Assembly: GCF_002278925.1 (NCBI RefSeq)
Contig: NZ_NCJH01000001.1
Location: forward strand, 248,001 to 312,000
From: Polaromonas sp. 39-63-25
GTDB lineage: Bacteria > Pseudomonadota > Gammaproteobacteria > Burkholderiales > Burkholderiaceae_C
Length of the DNA: 64,000 nucleotides
Reading direction: 5' to 3'
This document shows, one piece after another, positions 40,508 to 48,912 of this stretch (position 1 is its first letter; every line of letters begins with the position of its first letter). The position numbers and the translations under genes were made by a program. The notes below the pieces were generated by a model that had not been told where the DNA came from, did no database searches, and worked only from the letters and a program-made list of their open reading frames with translations.

Positions 40508-40795
40508 TCACTTGTGCGCGATGGGCTTGTCCGTGAAGAGATAGTCCTTCATCTCACTGGAAAACTTCGGATCCTTCCTGCGGATCCACTCAAGCACCAT
40601 GGCCGCGTGTTCCTTTTCCTCGTCACGGTTGTGCTGCAGGATGGCCTTGAGGTCGGGGTCCTTGCAGGCATCGGCGCGCTGGTTGTACCAGTCCACCGCT
40701 TCCAGCTCTTCCATGAGCGAGACGATGGCGCGATGCATGTCCCGCGTTTCGTCGGACAGTTCGTTGACGGGTTCGTGGTAACCAACACTGGACAT
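40508..40795 (-). CDS. encapsulated-ferritin-like (EncFtn) diiron protein without a targeting tail
   Basis: A 95-residue helical protein from ATG 40795 (AGGAG site upstream). The segments SLMEELEAVDWYNQRAD (residues 26-42) and HNRDEEKEHAAMVLEW (55-70) match EncFtn, whose half-ferroxidase sites form between subunits. Candidate ligands are Glu30, Glu60 and His63, with Glu29, Glu32, Trp36 and Tyr37 at the neighbouring conserved positions. The protein ends at TDKPIAHK, so the C-terminal encapsulin-targeting peptide of cargo EncFtn is missing, and no shell gene is nearby. It is probably a free iron-oxidising or iron-buffering protein. Confidence 0.82.
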   Translation of the reverse strand: MSSVGYHEPVNELSDETRDMHRAIVSLMEELEAVDWYNQRADACKDPDLKAILQHNRDEEKEHAAMVLEWIRRKDPKFSSEMKDYLFTDKPIAHK

Positions 40796-40897
40796 GGCGT
40801 TTTCTCCTGTTGCCAAGACTTCTTATAGCAGACCCCGGCCGGCGGACGGTGATCAGGGGTCGGGCCCGGCAGCTTCGCCGGGCGAGTCCGGCGCGCC

Positions 40898-41521
40898 CTA
40901 CTTCACCAGCGCCAGCATGTCCCTGAACGCCGGATGCTCCGCGGTGCGCAGCCACTCGAAGGCCACCATCTCGGTCGTCACCAGTTCGGCACCGGCGCCG
41001 GCCAGGCGGTCGAAGGCGGCGTCGCGGTTGCGTTCAGTGCGCGAGCTGCAGGCGTCGGTGACGACCCAGACCTCGAACTCTTCTTCGAGCAGGCCCAGTG
41101 CGGTCTGCAGCAGGCACACATGCGCCTCGCAGCCGGCCATCACGATGACGCCCCGCCCTTCTTCTTCCGCTGGCGCGGCTTTCTGCAGATGTTTGGGCAG
41201 GCTGCGGGCGTTGCCTCCAGCGGGGGCCTTGCGCGCGGGCGGCCGCAACCACTCGGCCAGGCCGTCGTCCACGGCACTGAAATGCATCTTGTCCAGCGTC
41301 CGGCCGCCGGCCGCCGCGATGGCGGCAGCGACCCCGGGCACGTTGGGCCCCAGCTTGTCGGGCGTCTGCGCCGTGCCCCACACCGGCACGGCCATCAGCC
41401 TGGCCATGCCGGCCAGGCGCAGCGCATTGGCAAGGACAAGCTCACCTTCAAAAATGGCGGGCATCAGACGAACCTGGTAGTCCACCAGCACGAGTTGGGA
41501 GTCATCGGCATCAAGCAACAT
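40898..41521 (-). CDS. isochorismatase-family cysteine hydrolase
   Basis: The 207-residue cytoplasmic protein has the isochorismatase fold. Catalytic Asp is in QLVLVDYQ (Asp14) and the nucleophile is in VIVMAGCEAHVCLLQT. The catalytic lysine is probably in TLDKMHFSA. A Pro/Ala/Lys-rich insertion (about 93-121, APAGGNARSLPKHLQKAAP) separates strands where most members have a short loop. The AGGAA site and ATG at 41521 fit. The substrate cannot be predicted. Confidence 0.85.
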   Translation of the reverse strand: MLLDADDSQLVLVDYQVRLMPAIFEGELVLANALRLAGMARLMAVPVWGTAQTPDKLGPNVPGVAAAIAAAGGRTLDKMHFSAVDDGLAEWLRPPARKAPAGGNARSLPKHLQKAAPAEEEGRGVIVMAGCEAHVCLLQTALGLLEEEFEVWVVTDACSSRTERNRDAAFDRLAGAGAELVTTEMVAFEWLRTAEHPAFRDMLALVK

Positions 41522-41608
41522 GGTTATTCCTGAAGGTTTTGTTCAAAGAGGGCTTTCCGACAAATGCGGCAAGAGCAGCAGGGTCTCTTCGCCGCAAGCC
41601 AGGCAATG

Positions 41609-42076
41609 TCAGGGCGTCGGCGGTTGTTGCGGCAGTTCCGCAAACTTGAGCAGGCGCGTCGCCAGCAGGGTCTCGGCCAGGAAACACAGCAGTGCGAACA
41701 GGAAGCAGGCCACGCCCGAGAGAAAACACACGGTGGCGATCTTGAGCGTGGGCAGGTCGCTGGTCTCGCCGAGAAAGAGCAGCACAATGGTCAGGCCGAT
41801 CAGGATGGCGCAAAACGTCAGCAGGGCCAGGCAGCCGTTGACCAGCCAGCCGCGGTGCCGCAGCTCGCCGAGTTCGGCGTACATCCTGGTGGCCCGGGTC
41901 TCCTCGACCCCACCCGCTTCCAGCCGGTTTTCCAGAAAACGCGCACGGTCGATGATGCGGGCGAGGCGGCCGGCCACGGCGGCGATCATGCCGGAAACGG
42001 CCGTGAGCAGGAACACGGGGGCCACAGCGAGCTGTATGCCGTGGGTGACCGTCGCAAGGTCGGGGGCAAAATTCAT
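41609..42076 (-). CDS. DUF2721 membrane protein
   Basis: The 155-residue form starts at ATG 42076, which has a GGAG ribosome binding site; an ATG six codons upstream lacks one. It has three hydrophobic segments (about residues 12-35, 76-102 and 108-138). Between the first and second is a charged cytoplasmic helix with RLARIIDRARFLENRL, typical of DUF2721. The function is unknown. The 287 bases upstream (42077-42363), shared with the divergent gene at 42364, show nothing beyond room for two promoters. Confidence 0.82.
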   Translation of the reverse strand: MNFAPDLATVTHGIQLAVAPVFLLTAVSGMIAAVAGRLARIIDRARFLENRLEAGGVEETRATRMYAELGELRHRGWLVNGCLALLTFCAILIGLTIVLLFLGETSDLPTLKIATVCFLSGVACFLFALLCFLAETLLATRLLKFAELPQQPPTP

Positions 42077-42363
42077 CCAGGGCTCCGTCAGCATCAGGGG
42101 GACGCCCGTATTCTGTCATGCAAAACGCCGCCGGCAGCCCGCGCGATAGCAGCCTTCCTACGCAACAGTCGTCACTGTCCGACAGCACGCCCCGGCAGCG
42201 TCCATCACACTGACAGCCATACCGCTGCAAAATGCCTCGCCAAGCCAAGGAAATCTGCATGTTGCCCCACGGCAGGACAACATGTCCCCGAAGCCACGTT
42301 CAGGACCAGCCGCCGCCGGTGCTAGCATCATCACGTACCCCTTTCGACCCTGATTGAAGACGC

Positions 42364-43086
42364 ATGAAACTCCCCGACACCCTTACCGAGAGCGTTACCG
42401 AGAGCGCTTCCACCCCAGCTCCAGCTCCGGCCCTCCTGCGGGAAGAGGCTGCCCGCTACGCCCTGCTGCGCCGCATCGCGCCGGCCATCCGCCACCACAT
42501 GGCCGGCACACTGCAACCCATCGGCATGATTGCCGCCATTCTCGACCGGCGGCTGCAGGCAGAGACACCCGACCTGGCGGTGCTGCGCGACAACAGCAAG
42601 TCGATCAGCACGCTGTCGCGCTCGGCATCCACTGCCAGCATGAACCTGATCACCTGGGTCGTCCCCAAGGAAAACGGCAGCATCGCGCTGGAGGCCGGCA
42701 TCGAGGAAGCGCTGGGCATGCTGGCGACCGACCTGGCTTTTCGCGGCTTCACGGTGACCAACCAGGTCAATGCGCCCGAGGTGACCACCTCTGTGTTTGC
42801 GCTGCGCACCGTGTTCACCGCCTGCCTGATTGCGCTGACCGACGCGGCGCAGGCCCCCGCCAGCGTGGTGCTCAGCAGCGAACCCGCCGGTGACCAGACC
42901 CGGGTCTGCATCATGGTCACCCGCACCGAGGGCATGGCGGCGCCGGACGAGGGCCGCGGCTACCGCGCCTTGGGCTGGGACGATGTGCAGGCGCTGGCGG
43001 ACGCCGAGCAGGTCAGCATCCGCTACAGCGCGGCACACGCCGACATGCTGTTCAACAGGATTGAACAGGCGCTGGTGACCGGCTGA
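42364..43086 (+). CDS. orphan histidine-kinase-like protein lacking a clear ATPase domain
   Basis: A 240-residue soluble protein. Residues about 25-100 resemble a DHp dimerisation helix pair, with RIAPAIRHHMAGTLQPIGMI containing two adjacent histidines where kinases carry H-box residues. The second half has an alternating beta/alpha pattern like a degenerate HATPase domain, but I see no N-, G1- or G2-box glycines. The N-terminus has a 12-base tandem duplication (TESVTESA). It may be a histidine phosphotransfer or dimerisation partner. I do not recognise a family. Confidence 0.65.
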   Translation: MKLPDTLTESVTESASTPAPAPALLREEAARYALLRRIAPAIRHHMAGTLQPIGMIAAILDRRLQAETPDLAVLRDNSKSISTLSRSASTASMNLITWVVPKENGSIALEAGIEEALGMLATDLAFRGFTVTNQVNAPEVTTSVFALRTVFTACLIALTDAAQAPASVVLSSEPAGDQTRVCIMVTRTEGMAAPDEGRGYRALGWDDVQALADAEQVSIRYSAAHADMLFNRIEQALVTG

Positions 43087-43099
43087 AGCAGGCGTCGCA

Positions 43100-43155
43100 T
43101 GCTCTGCTTTTGGTAGCGGCCGGCGCCCATCAAATAAGGGCTGGCGGCCATTTTC
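43100..43155 (+). repeat. family A dispersed palindromic repeat
   Basis: TGCTCTGCTTTTGGTAGCGG, then CCGGCGCCC, AATAAGGGCTGGCGGCC and ATTTT. It fits the family layout; the first arm pair is weak. It lies 13 bases after the stop of the kinase-like gene, in the 243-base gap before the DMT transporter. The rest of that gap shows only upstream in-frame codons I do not believe are translated. Confidence 0.65.
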
Positions 43156-43329
43156 ACCATTAACCCCTGAAAGAAAGGCTGGCCGGCATGCCCGTCCGGC
43201 CACATGGACGCGCGTCTTGACGCTCGCAATGGTTATGCTTGGAGGGACAGAACCTGGTACGCACGGCCAGCCTTCATCGTCACCAAGTCCTGCTCCAGCC
43301 TTCCCGTCCCCACCCTGCTCCCTGCCTTC

Positions 43330-44217
43330 ATGAACAAAAGCGGCATTCTTCTTCACATCGCCGGCCTGTGGCTGCTCTCGGCCCTCGACGCTTCCGGAAA
43401 ATGGCTGGTCATGGCCGGCGTGTCGGTGCTGATGGTGGCCTGGATGCGTTACGCCGTGCATACCGTGCTGATGACGGCCGTGGTGCTGCCCTCGCGCGGC
43501 CGGGCCATCTTCCGGACCAAGTCGTTGCCGCGCCAGCTGGTGCGCGGCCTCCTGATGATCACTACCACCGTGTTGTTTTTCTCGGTGCTGGGCCGCCTGC
43601 CACTGGCCGAGGCCACCGCCATCAACTTCATGGCGCCCCTGTTCCTGATGATGATGGCACCGTGGCTGCTGCACGAGGCGCACCGGCTGCACCGCTGGCT
43701 GGGCGTGCTGGCCGGTTTCGCCGGCATGCTGATCGTGGTGCGGCCCGGTTCGCAGTTGGACCCGATCGGTGTGGCGCTGGGCCTAGCCACGGCCCTGGCC
43801 TTTGCGTTTTTCCAGATCGCCACCCGTCGCGTGGCCCACGACGATCCGCTGACAACCAACTATTACGGCGGCCTGTTCGGCACCATCACCCTGACACTGG
43901 CCCTGCCCTGGTTCTGGACCACGCCCGACCTGTCGCCGTGGCAGTGGCTGCTGCTGGTGTCCACCGGCCTCACAGGCTTTCTCGGGCACTGGCTGCAGAT
44001 CGCCGCCTTCCGCCACAGCCCGGCCACCCTGCTGGCGCCCTTCAGCTACCTGCAAATCGTGGCCGCTGCCACGCTGGGCTGGCTGGTGTTTGGTCAGGTG
44101 CCGGGCCGGACCACCGCGCTGGGCATCACGCTGATCTGCCTGGCCGGCCTGGGCGTGGCGCTGACCGAAGCACGCATGGCCTGGGTCCGTTCACGCGCGC
44201 TGCGCGAGGACCGCTGA
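43330..44217 (+). CDS. DMT-family transporter (EamA type)
   Basis: A 295-residue inner-membrane protein from ATG 43330 with about ten hydrophobic segments in two homologous EamA halves (about residues 5-140 and 150-285). Typical sequences are ALDASGKWLVMAGVSVLMVA in the first half and HSPATLLAPFSYLQIVAAA in the second. An in-frame ATG 42 codons upstream gives an unlikely charged leader. It ends four bases from the convergent Lrp-type regulator, the common pairing of an exporter and an amino-acid-responsive regulator. The substrate is unknown. Confidence 0.87.
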   Translation: MNKSGILLHIAGLWLLSALDASGKWLVMAGVSVLMVAWMRYAVHTVLMTAVVLPSRGRAIFRTKSLPRQLVRGLLMITTTVLFFSVLGRLPLAEATAINFMAPLFLMMMAPWLLHEAHRLHRWLGVLAGFAGMLIVVRPGSQLDPIGVALGLATALAFAFFQIATRRVAHDDPLTTNYYGGLFGTITLTLALPWFWTTPDLSPWQWLLLVSTGLTGFLGHWLQIAAFRHSPATLLAPFSYLQIVAAATLGWLVFGQVPGRTTALGITLICLAGLGVALTEARMAWVRSRALREDR

Positions 44218-44221
44218 CACC

Positions 44222-44680
44222 TCAGGCCTGAAACAGCGGCAGGTCGGCTTTTTTCAGCGTGCGCAGCACGAAGCTGGACTTGCTGTGGCGTATGCCCTTG
44301 ATCTTGTAGAGACGCTCGCGCAGCAGGCGCTCGTAGTCGCGCGTGCCGCTGACGGCGATGCGCAGCAGGTAGTCGTAGTCGCCCGAAACCAGGTAGGCCT
44401 CGATCACCTCGGGGATTTTCGCCAGCGTTTCGCCGAATTTTTCCAGCGTGTTGTCCGAGTGGCTGTCCAGCGTGACCTGCACCAGCACCGTGTCGCTGAG
44501 GTCCAGCGCCGCGGCGTTGATGCGCACGGTGTAACCCTCGATGACGCCGGACTCCTCCATCTTCCTGATGCGGGTCCAGCACGGCGTGTGGCTCAGGCCC
44601 ACCGCCTGGCCGATCTCCTGCAGGCTGGCACGGGCATTGGCCTGCAGCACCTGCAATATTTTCCGGTCTGTTTTATCCAT
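44222..44680 (-). CDS. Lrp/AsnC-family transcriptional regulator
   Basis: A 152-residue regulator. The N-terminal winged HTH (MDKTDRKILQVLQANARASL, recognition region VGLSHTPCWTRIRKME) is followed by a ligand-binding RAM domain (about 70-145) with VSGDYDYLLRIAV. Such proteins respond to amino acids and often control a neighbouring exporter; the DMT transporter converges on it. The 225 bases upstream to 44905 contain no gene and must carry its promoter. Confidence 0.92.
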   Translation of the reverse strand: MDKTDRKILQVLQANARASLQEIGQAVGLSHTPCWTRIRKMEESGVIEGYTVRINAAALDLSDTVLVQVTLDSHSDNTLEKFGETLAKIPEVIEAYLVSGDYDYLLRIAVSGTRDYERLLRERLYKIKGIRHSKSSFVLRTLKKADLPLFQA

Positions 44681-44905
44681 ACAGCAATATTTCCTTCGTT
44701 TTTCGATCTATAAAGGAATTATTACTTAATCATCGGTGAATCAGAAGAAATACAGAAGCACTTTCTGCGGCGCCTGGCCGATACTTCTTTCTGGCAAGCA
44801 CATTTACCGGTGTGTGTTGCAAGGCAGGCGCAGCAAGGGGTTACCGCCCGTTGTTGCGCCTGGGCATGTCTGCCGCTGCCGCAGGCCGTCTTACCGGACT
44901 GGCAC

Positions 44906-46183
44906 TCAGGCAAACTTGCGCAGCGCATCCAGCGCCAGCCCGGCGCCAATGCTGCCGAACAGATCGCCCTCGACGCGGCGTGCCTGCGGCAGCAGGGCCG
45001 CGATACGCGAGCGCAGCAGCGGCACGCTGCTCGAACCACCGGTAAAAAACACCGTGTCCACCGCACCGGCCGGCACGCCGGCATCACGCAGCAGACCGCT
45101 CACGCTGCGCTCCACCGTGCCGACCAGCTCGCCGATGGCGGTGTCGAAATCCGCGCGCTGCAACACCAGTGTTTCACCGGGGGCGATGCGGCCCAGGTCC
45201 ATGGACGTTCGGGGCGCGTCCGACAGCGCGATCTTGGCTTCCTCCACCTGCATCGCCAGCCAGTGCCCGGCGCGTTCGCTCACCAGGTTTTGCAGGCGCG
45301 CGAGTTTGCCCTTCTCCTGCGCCTCGCGGTGCAGCTCGCCGATCTGCGACCCCGCCTGCCGGGTGTAGGCGAAGTTGATGGTGTGCCAGGTCGCCAGGTT
45401 GAAGTAGATGGACGACGGCATCAGCAGGCCATTCCGGAGCCGGCTGCCCAGGCCCAGCATGGGCATCACGCTGGTCAGGCTCAGGACCTTGTCGAAGTCG
45501 GTACCGCCTATGTGCACGCCGCTGCTGGCCAGGATGTCGTCACGCCGATCGGCCCGGCCCGCGCGTTCGGGCGCCAGGCGCACCAGCGCAAAGTCCGAGG
45601 TGCCGCCGCCGATGTCCACCACCAGCACCAGCTCTTCGCGCGTGACCTGCGACTCGTAGTCAAAGGCCGCGGCAATCGGTTCGTACTGGAAGGCAATGTC
45701 GCGCAGACCCACGGCGCGCGCGATCTCGGCCAGCGTGTTTTCGGCCTGCCGGTCGGCCGCGGCGTCGCCGTCGACAAAAAAAACCGGCCGCCCGAGAACG
45801 GCGCGGGTGAAGTCACGGCCCGCCGCGTGTTCTGCGCGGCGCTTGAGTTCGCCGATGAACTGCGCCAGCAGCGCACGAAACGGCAGTGCGCGACCGGCCA
45901 CCTCGGTCTGCTCGTCGATCAGCGAGGTGCCGAGCAGGCTTTTGAGCGAACGCATCAGTCGCCCTTCATCACCCGCCAGGTAATCGGCCAGCGCGGCGCG
46001 GCCGTAACTGATGTGCCCGTCTTCGGCGTGAAAAAACACGACCGATGGCAGGGTGGCCTTGCCGTCCTCCAGCGGCAGCAGGATCACCTGCCCCGGGCCA
46101 GCACCGCCGCAGCCCGCGGTGGAGTTGGAGGTTCCGAAGTCGATACCGCAGGCATCGATCAATGCAGGAAAAGCGCCCGCCAT
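44906..46183 (-). CDS. short Hsp70-family ATPase (YegD-like)
   Basis: The 425 residues consist of an actin-like ATPase only: phosphate-1 loop GIDFGTSNST (13-22), phosphate-2 VDIGGGTSDFAL, and adenosine motif FFTGGSSSVPLL. There is no DnaK substrate-binding domain or EEVD tail. This matches YegD-like proteins. An insertion with Arg/Asp-rich sequence follows phosphate-2. Its ATG overlaps the TGA of the upstream gene (46183-46701), so the two are probably made together. Confidence 0.88.
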   Translation of the reverse strand: MAGAFPALIDACGIDFGTSNSTAGCGGAGPGQVILLPLEDGKATLPSVVFFHAEDGHISYGRAALADYLAGDEGRLMRSLKSLLGTSLIDEQTEVAGRALPFRALLAQFIGELKRRAEHAAGRDFTRAVLGRPVFFVDGDAAADRQAENTLAEIARAVGLRDIAFQYEPIAAAFDYESQVTREELVLVVDIGGGTSDFALVRLAPERAGRADRRDDILASSGVHIGGTDFDKVLSLTSVMPMLGLGSRLRNGLLMPSSIYFNLATWHTINFAYTRQAGSQIGELHREAQEKGKLARLQNLVSERAGHWLAMQVEEAKIALSDAPRTSMDLGRIAPGETLVLQRADFDTAIGELVGTVERSVSGLLRDAGVPAGAVDTVFFTGGSSSVPLLRSRIAALLPQARRVEGDLFGSIGAGLALDALRKFA

Positions 46184-46701
46184 CAGGGCTTGAGGAAGCC
46201 GCCGTCGGCCCAGGCCGTGGCGCTGGCGCGGCTCAGTTTGAAGGCCGGCGACACACGCACCTGTGCGAGTTGTTCGCCTGCCTCGTCATGCGCGCTCAGC
46301 ATGGCAGACGGGTTGTCTTCATCGGGCACGATGTCCAGTGACACGGTGATACGCGCATCGCGCGAGTCCACTTCCAGGCTCTGGTGCAGGGTGGCATGCA
46401 GCTGCTGCTCATGGCGGCGCACAAACTCCGACGCGGTCTTGACCAGGGTGCTGAAGGCCGGGCCGTCGAGCGGCTTGGGGTTTTTCTTGTCGCGCCCCAT
46501 GGTCCAGGGGCCCACCAGCGCGGGCTCGGGTTCGCCATCCTTGATCATGGCCACCGCCCAGCCGTCGTCGTCTTCGTTCTTGAGCACGCGGGCGGTCCAG
46601 CCGTCGCCGCACCACAGGCGCGGCTGCTGGACAGGGGTGTCGGGATCGGGAAGATGGTCGGAGGAAGAAGGGTCGGACGGGAAGCTGGCGGTATCGGTCA
46701 C
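46183..46701 (-). CDS. conserved hypothetical protein coupled to the short Hsp70
   Basis: A 172-residue soluble protein from a GTG start. The first 28 residues are Ser/Pro/Asp-rich and probably disordered. The folded part begins RLWCGDGWTARVLKNEDDDG and looks like a mixed alpha-beta domain with a long charged helix (VKTASEFVRRHEQQLHATLH). Its stop overlaps the start of the Hsp70-like gene. It may be a partner or cofactor, but this is only from position. I do not recognise the family. Confidence 0.75.
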   Translation of the reverse strand: MTDTASFPSDPSSSDHLPDPDTPVQQPRLWCGDGWTARVLKNEDDDGWAVAMIKDGEPEPALVGPWTMGRDKKNPKPLDGPAFSTLVKTASEFVRRHEQQLHATLHQSLEVDSRDARITVSLDIVPDEDNPSAMLSAHDEAGEQLAQVRVSPAFKLSRASATAWADGGFLKP

Positions 46702-46907
46702 AGGGGGTCGTTTCAGTCAAAAAAAAAGCGCTGCGGTGCGCTGTCTGCAGGCGTCCATTTTACCGCCTGCATCCCGCAGCCCGACCCCGCGCCGGTCGGC
46801 TGTTCTGCCTTGCAGAATACGCTCCCCGCGTAAACCTTGATGACACGCCGACAGCGGGCCGCTACGCTTGAAACTTCAGATGTTCTGCAACCTCCGGAGA
46901 CTTATCA

Positions 46908-47879
46908 ATGACCAACCGCCGCGCGTTTATTGCCAGCACCACAGCGGCCGTGGCCGGTGTGGCCCTGCCCACCCTGGCCCGTGCGCAGGCCTATCCCTCG
47001 CGCCCCATCAAATACATCTGCCCCTGGCCGGCAGGCGGCTCCACCGACGCCGTCATCCGTTCGCTGGCCGAAAGCGCCGGCAAGACCCTGGGCCAGACCA
47101 TCATTGTCGAAAACAAGCCGGGCGCCGGTGGCATGCTGGGCGCCATCGAGATGCTGGGCGCCAAACCCGACGGCTACACGCTGACGCAGATACCGCACGG
47201 CGTTTTCCGCATTCCGCACATGCAGAAAGTCGCTTACGACCCGCTCAAGGATTTCACCTGGATCGCCTGCCTGACCGGCTACACCTTTGGCCTGGTCGTG
47301 CCCGCCGACTCACCGATCAAAAGCATCAAGGACCTGGTGGCCTACGCCAAGGCCAACCCCGAAAAATTCACCTACGGCTCGACCGGCACCGGCACCAGTC
47401 CGCACCTGGCGGTCGAGGAGTTTGCGCAGCGCGCAGGCATCAAGCTCACCCATGTGCCGTTCAAGGGCAACGCCGACAACATGCAGGCCATCCTCGGCGG
47501 CCACGTGATGGGTGCGAGCGACGCCACCGGCTGGGGCCCGCACGTGGAGTCGGGCAAGCTTCGCCTGCTCGCCACCTACGGCAGCAAACGTACCAAGCGC
47601 TGGCCCAACGTGCCCACGCTGACCGAACTCGGCTACGACACCGTGTCGGACTCGCCCTTCGGTGTGTGCGGCCCCAAGGGCATGGACCCGGCCATCGTGG
47701 CGACGCTGCACGAAGCCTTCCGGAAAACGTTGAACGACCCGGCCGTGCTGGCCACCTTCGACAAATACGACCAGTCGGTGATCTACATGAACACCGCGCA
47801 ATACACCAAGTTCGCCCGCGAAACCTTTGTCGCTGAAAAAGCGACGATAGAGCGGCTGGGCATGAGCTTCAAGGGCTGA
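46908..47879 (+). CDS. Bug/TctC-family periplasmic substrate-binding protein
   Basis: A 323-residue exported receptor of the tripartite tricarboxylate transporter type. The signal peptide contains NRRAF, compatible with Tat export, and is cleaved near ARA. Typical Bug segments are YPSRPIKYICPWPAGGSTD, VENKPGAGGMLGA and ATYGSKRTKRWPNVPTLTE. Many Comamonadaceae carry dozens of orphan Bug genes; no transporter membrane subunit is adjacent. A GGAGA site precedes the ATG. The 206-base gap before it shows no gene. Confidence 0.92.
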   Translation: MTNRRAFIASTTAAVAGVALPTLARAQAYPSRPIKYICPWPAGGSTDAVIRSLAESAGKTLGQTIIVENKPGAGGMLGAIEMLGAKPDGYTLTQIPHGVFRIPHMQKVAYDPLKDFTWIACLTGYTFGLVVPADSPIKSIKDLVAYAKANPEKFTYGSTGTGTSPHLAVEEFAQRAGIKLTHVPFKGNADNMQAILGGHVMGASDATGWGPHVESGKLRLLATYGSKRTKRWPNVPTLTELGYDTVSDSPFGVCGPKGMDPAIVATLHEAFRKTLNDPAVLATFDKYDQSVIYMNTAQYTKFARETFVAEKATIERLGMSFKG

Positions 47880-48227
47880 CCCCGGCCGGCCCGCCGGCGC
47901 TTAATTGGCAGGCAAACTGTCGCAAGCCACGACTGGCAAGCCTTTCGTGGCTTTTTTGCGTGCTTATCCACAGATTCGTGCACAGGATGGGTGGGCAACC
48001 TGGGTACCGCATTGGCGGGAGCACCCGGCGCAGGGCATGCCTGCGGGTAAAAATACCGCCCTTGGAGAAAGCCACCTCACCTCAAGATTTATGGCTTTAT
48101 GTTCACTTTGTTTCAATTTGCCCTGCATCGAGCATGAACCCCTTGTCCACAGAAGGCTTGCAACGGCGAGCCCCTGCCCAGGGCCGGCCTGCGTTATGCT
48201 GACCATCTCCCTTTTTCCGGTGCCGAC
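47880..48227. other. 348-base intergenic region after the Bug receptor gene
   Basis: It holds an intrinsic terminator (47924-47957), a perfect DnaA-box-like TTATCCACA at 47964-47972, and a one-mismatch box TTGTCCACA at 48143-48151. The remainder has no convincing reading frame; the promoter of the DsbC-like lipoprotein must lie near its end. Confidence 0.6.
47924..47957 (+). terminator. intrinsic terminator of the Bug receptor gene
   Basis: A perfect nine-base stem, AAGCCACGA (47924-47932) with TCGTGGCTT (47945-47953), closes a 12-base loop. It is followed by a run of T bases to 47957. It lies 45 bases after the stop codon of the Bug receptor gene. Confidence 0.85.
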
Positions 48228-48824
48228 ATGACCTTCCAACCTTTCCAGATCCTCCCGGCCATGCTTGTGACTGCCACGCTGCTGTTGACCGCCTGCCAAG
48301 ACACGCCCGCGCCCGACGCAAAGGCCAAAGCCGGCACCACCGCTGTGTCCACCGCCGTCGTGGCCGCCGAGGCCAAGGGCTTCAGCGTCGGCTCCACCAT
48401 GAGCACCCGCACGGTTTATGTTTTTTTTGATCCCCAGTGCCCGCATTGCAACGCGTTGTGGGTGGCCGCCAAACCGCTGAAGTCGCAGGCGAAATTTGTC
48501 TGGATTCCCGTGGGCATCCTCAATGCGTCCAGCACGGCCCAGGGCGCAACCTTGCTGGCCGCGAAAGATCCGGCTGCCGCCATGGATGAACACGAAGCGT
48601 CCATGCAAGCCAAAGGCGGCGGCATCAGTGCCGGCAGCGACATCGCGGCGCAGAAAGAGATCGTGGCGAAAAACACCGCACTGCTGACCCGCCTCGGTTT
48701 TGGCTCGATCCCGACTATCATCGGCACCCACGCCCAAAGCGGCGCGCTGGTGACGCAGGAAGGCTCCATGCCGACCGCGGCCCTGGCCGCCCTGCTCGGG
48801 CTGCAGGTGCCGGCCGCGCAGTAG
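48228..48824 (+). CDS. DsbC/DsbG-like thioredoxin-fold lipoprotein
   Basis: A 198-residue predicted lipoprotein: lipobox LLTAC (Cys23), an Ala/Thr-rich linker, then a thioredoxin fold with active site FFDPQCPHCNALW (CPHC at 71-74). The cis-proline region GFGSIPTIIG is near 160. The N-terminal DsbC dimerisation domain is absent or reduced to about 20 residues (KGFSVGSTMSTRT). It probably acts as a membrane-tethered disulphide isomerase or reductase in the periplasm. It converges with serA across a family A repeat. Confidence 0.85.
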   Translation: MTFQPFQILPAMLVTATLLLTACQDTPAPDAKAKAGTTAVSTAVVAAEAKGFSVGSTMSTRTVYVFFDPQCPHCNALWVAAKPLKSQAKFVWIPVGILNASSTAQGATLLAAKDPAAAMDEHEASMQAKGGGISAGSDIAAQKEIVAKNTALLTRLGFGSIPTIIGTHAQSGALVTQEGSMPTAALAALLGLQVPAAQ

Positions 48825-48841
48825 GCAAGCTTTTTTATAAC

Positions 48842-48898
48842 AAAAAGTGGCTCCAGCCCAATAACGACGGGCGCAAGCAGCTCTCTTATTGATAGCTT
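48842..48898 (-). repeat. family A dispersed palindromic repeat between convergent genes
   Basis: On the minus strand: AAGCTATCAATAAGAGAGCT, then GCTTGCGCCCG, TTATTGGGCTGGAGCCACTT and TTT. This is one of the cleanest copies. It lies between the DsbC-like gene and serA, whose 3' ends face each other. Confidence 0.8.
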
Positions 48899-48912
48899 CT
48901 CGACCGCTGCGC

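Noticed and set aside
47880-48227. Replication origin suggested by DnaA-box-like sites
   Set aside because: Only two sites, no AT-rich unwinding region, and no dnaA, dnaN, parAB or gidA nearby.
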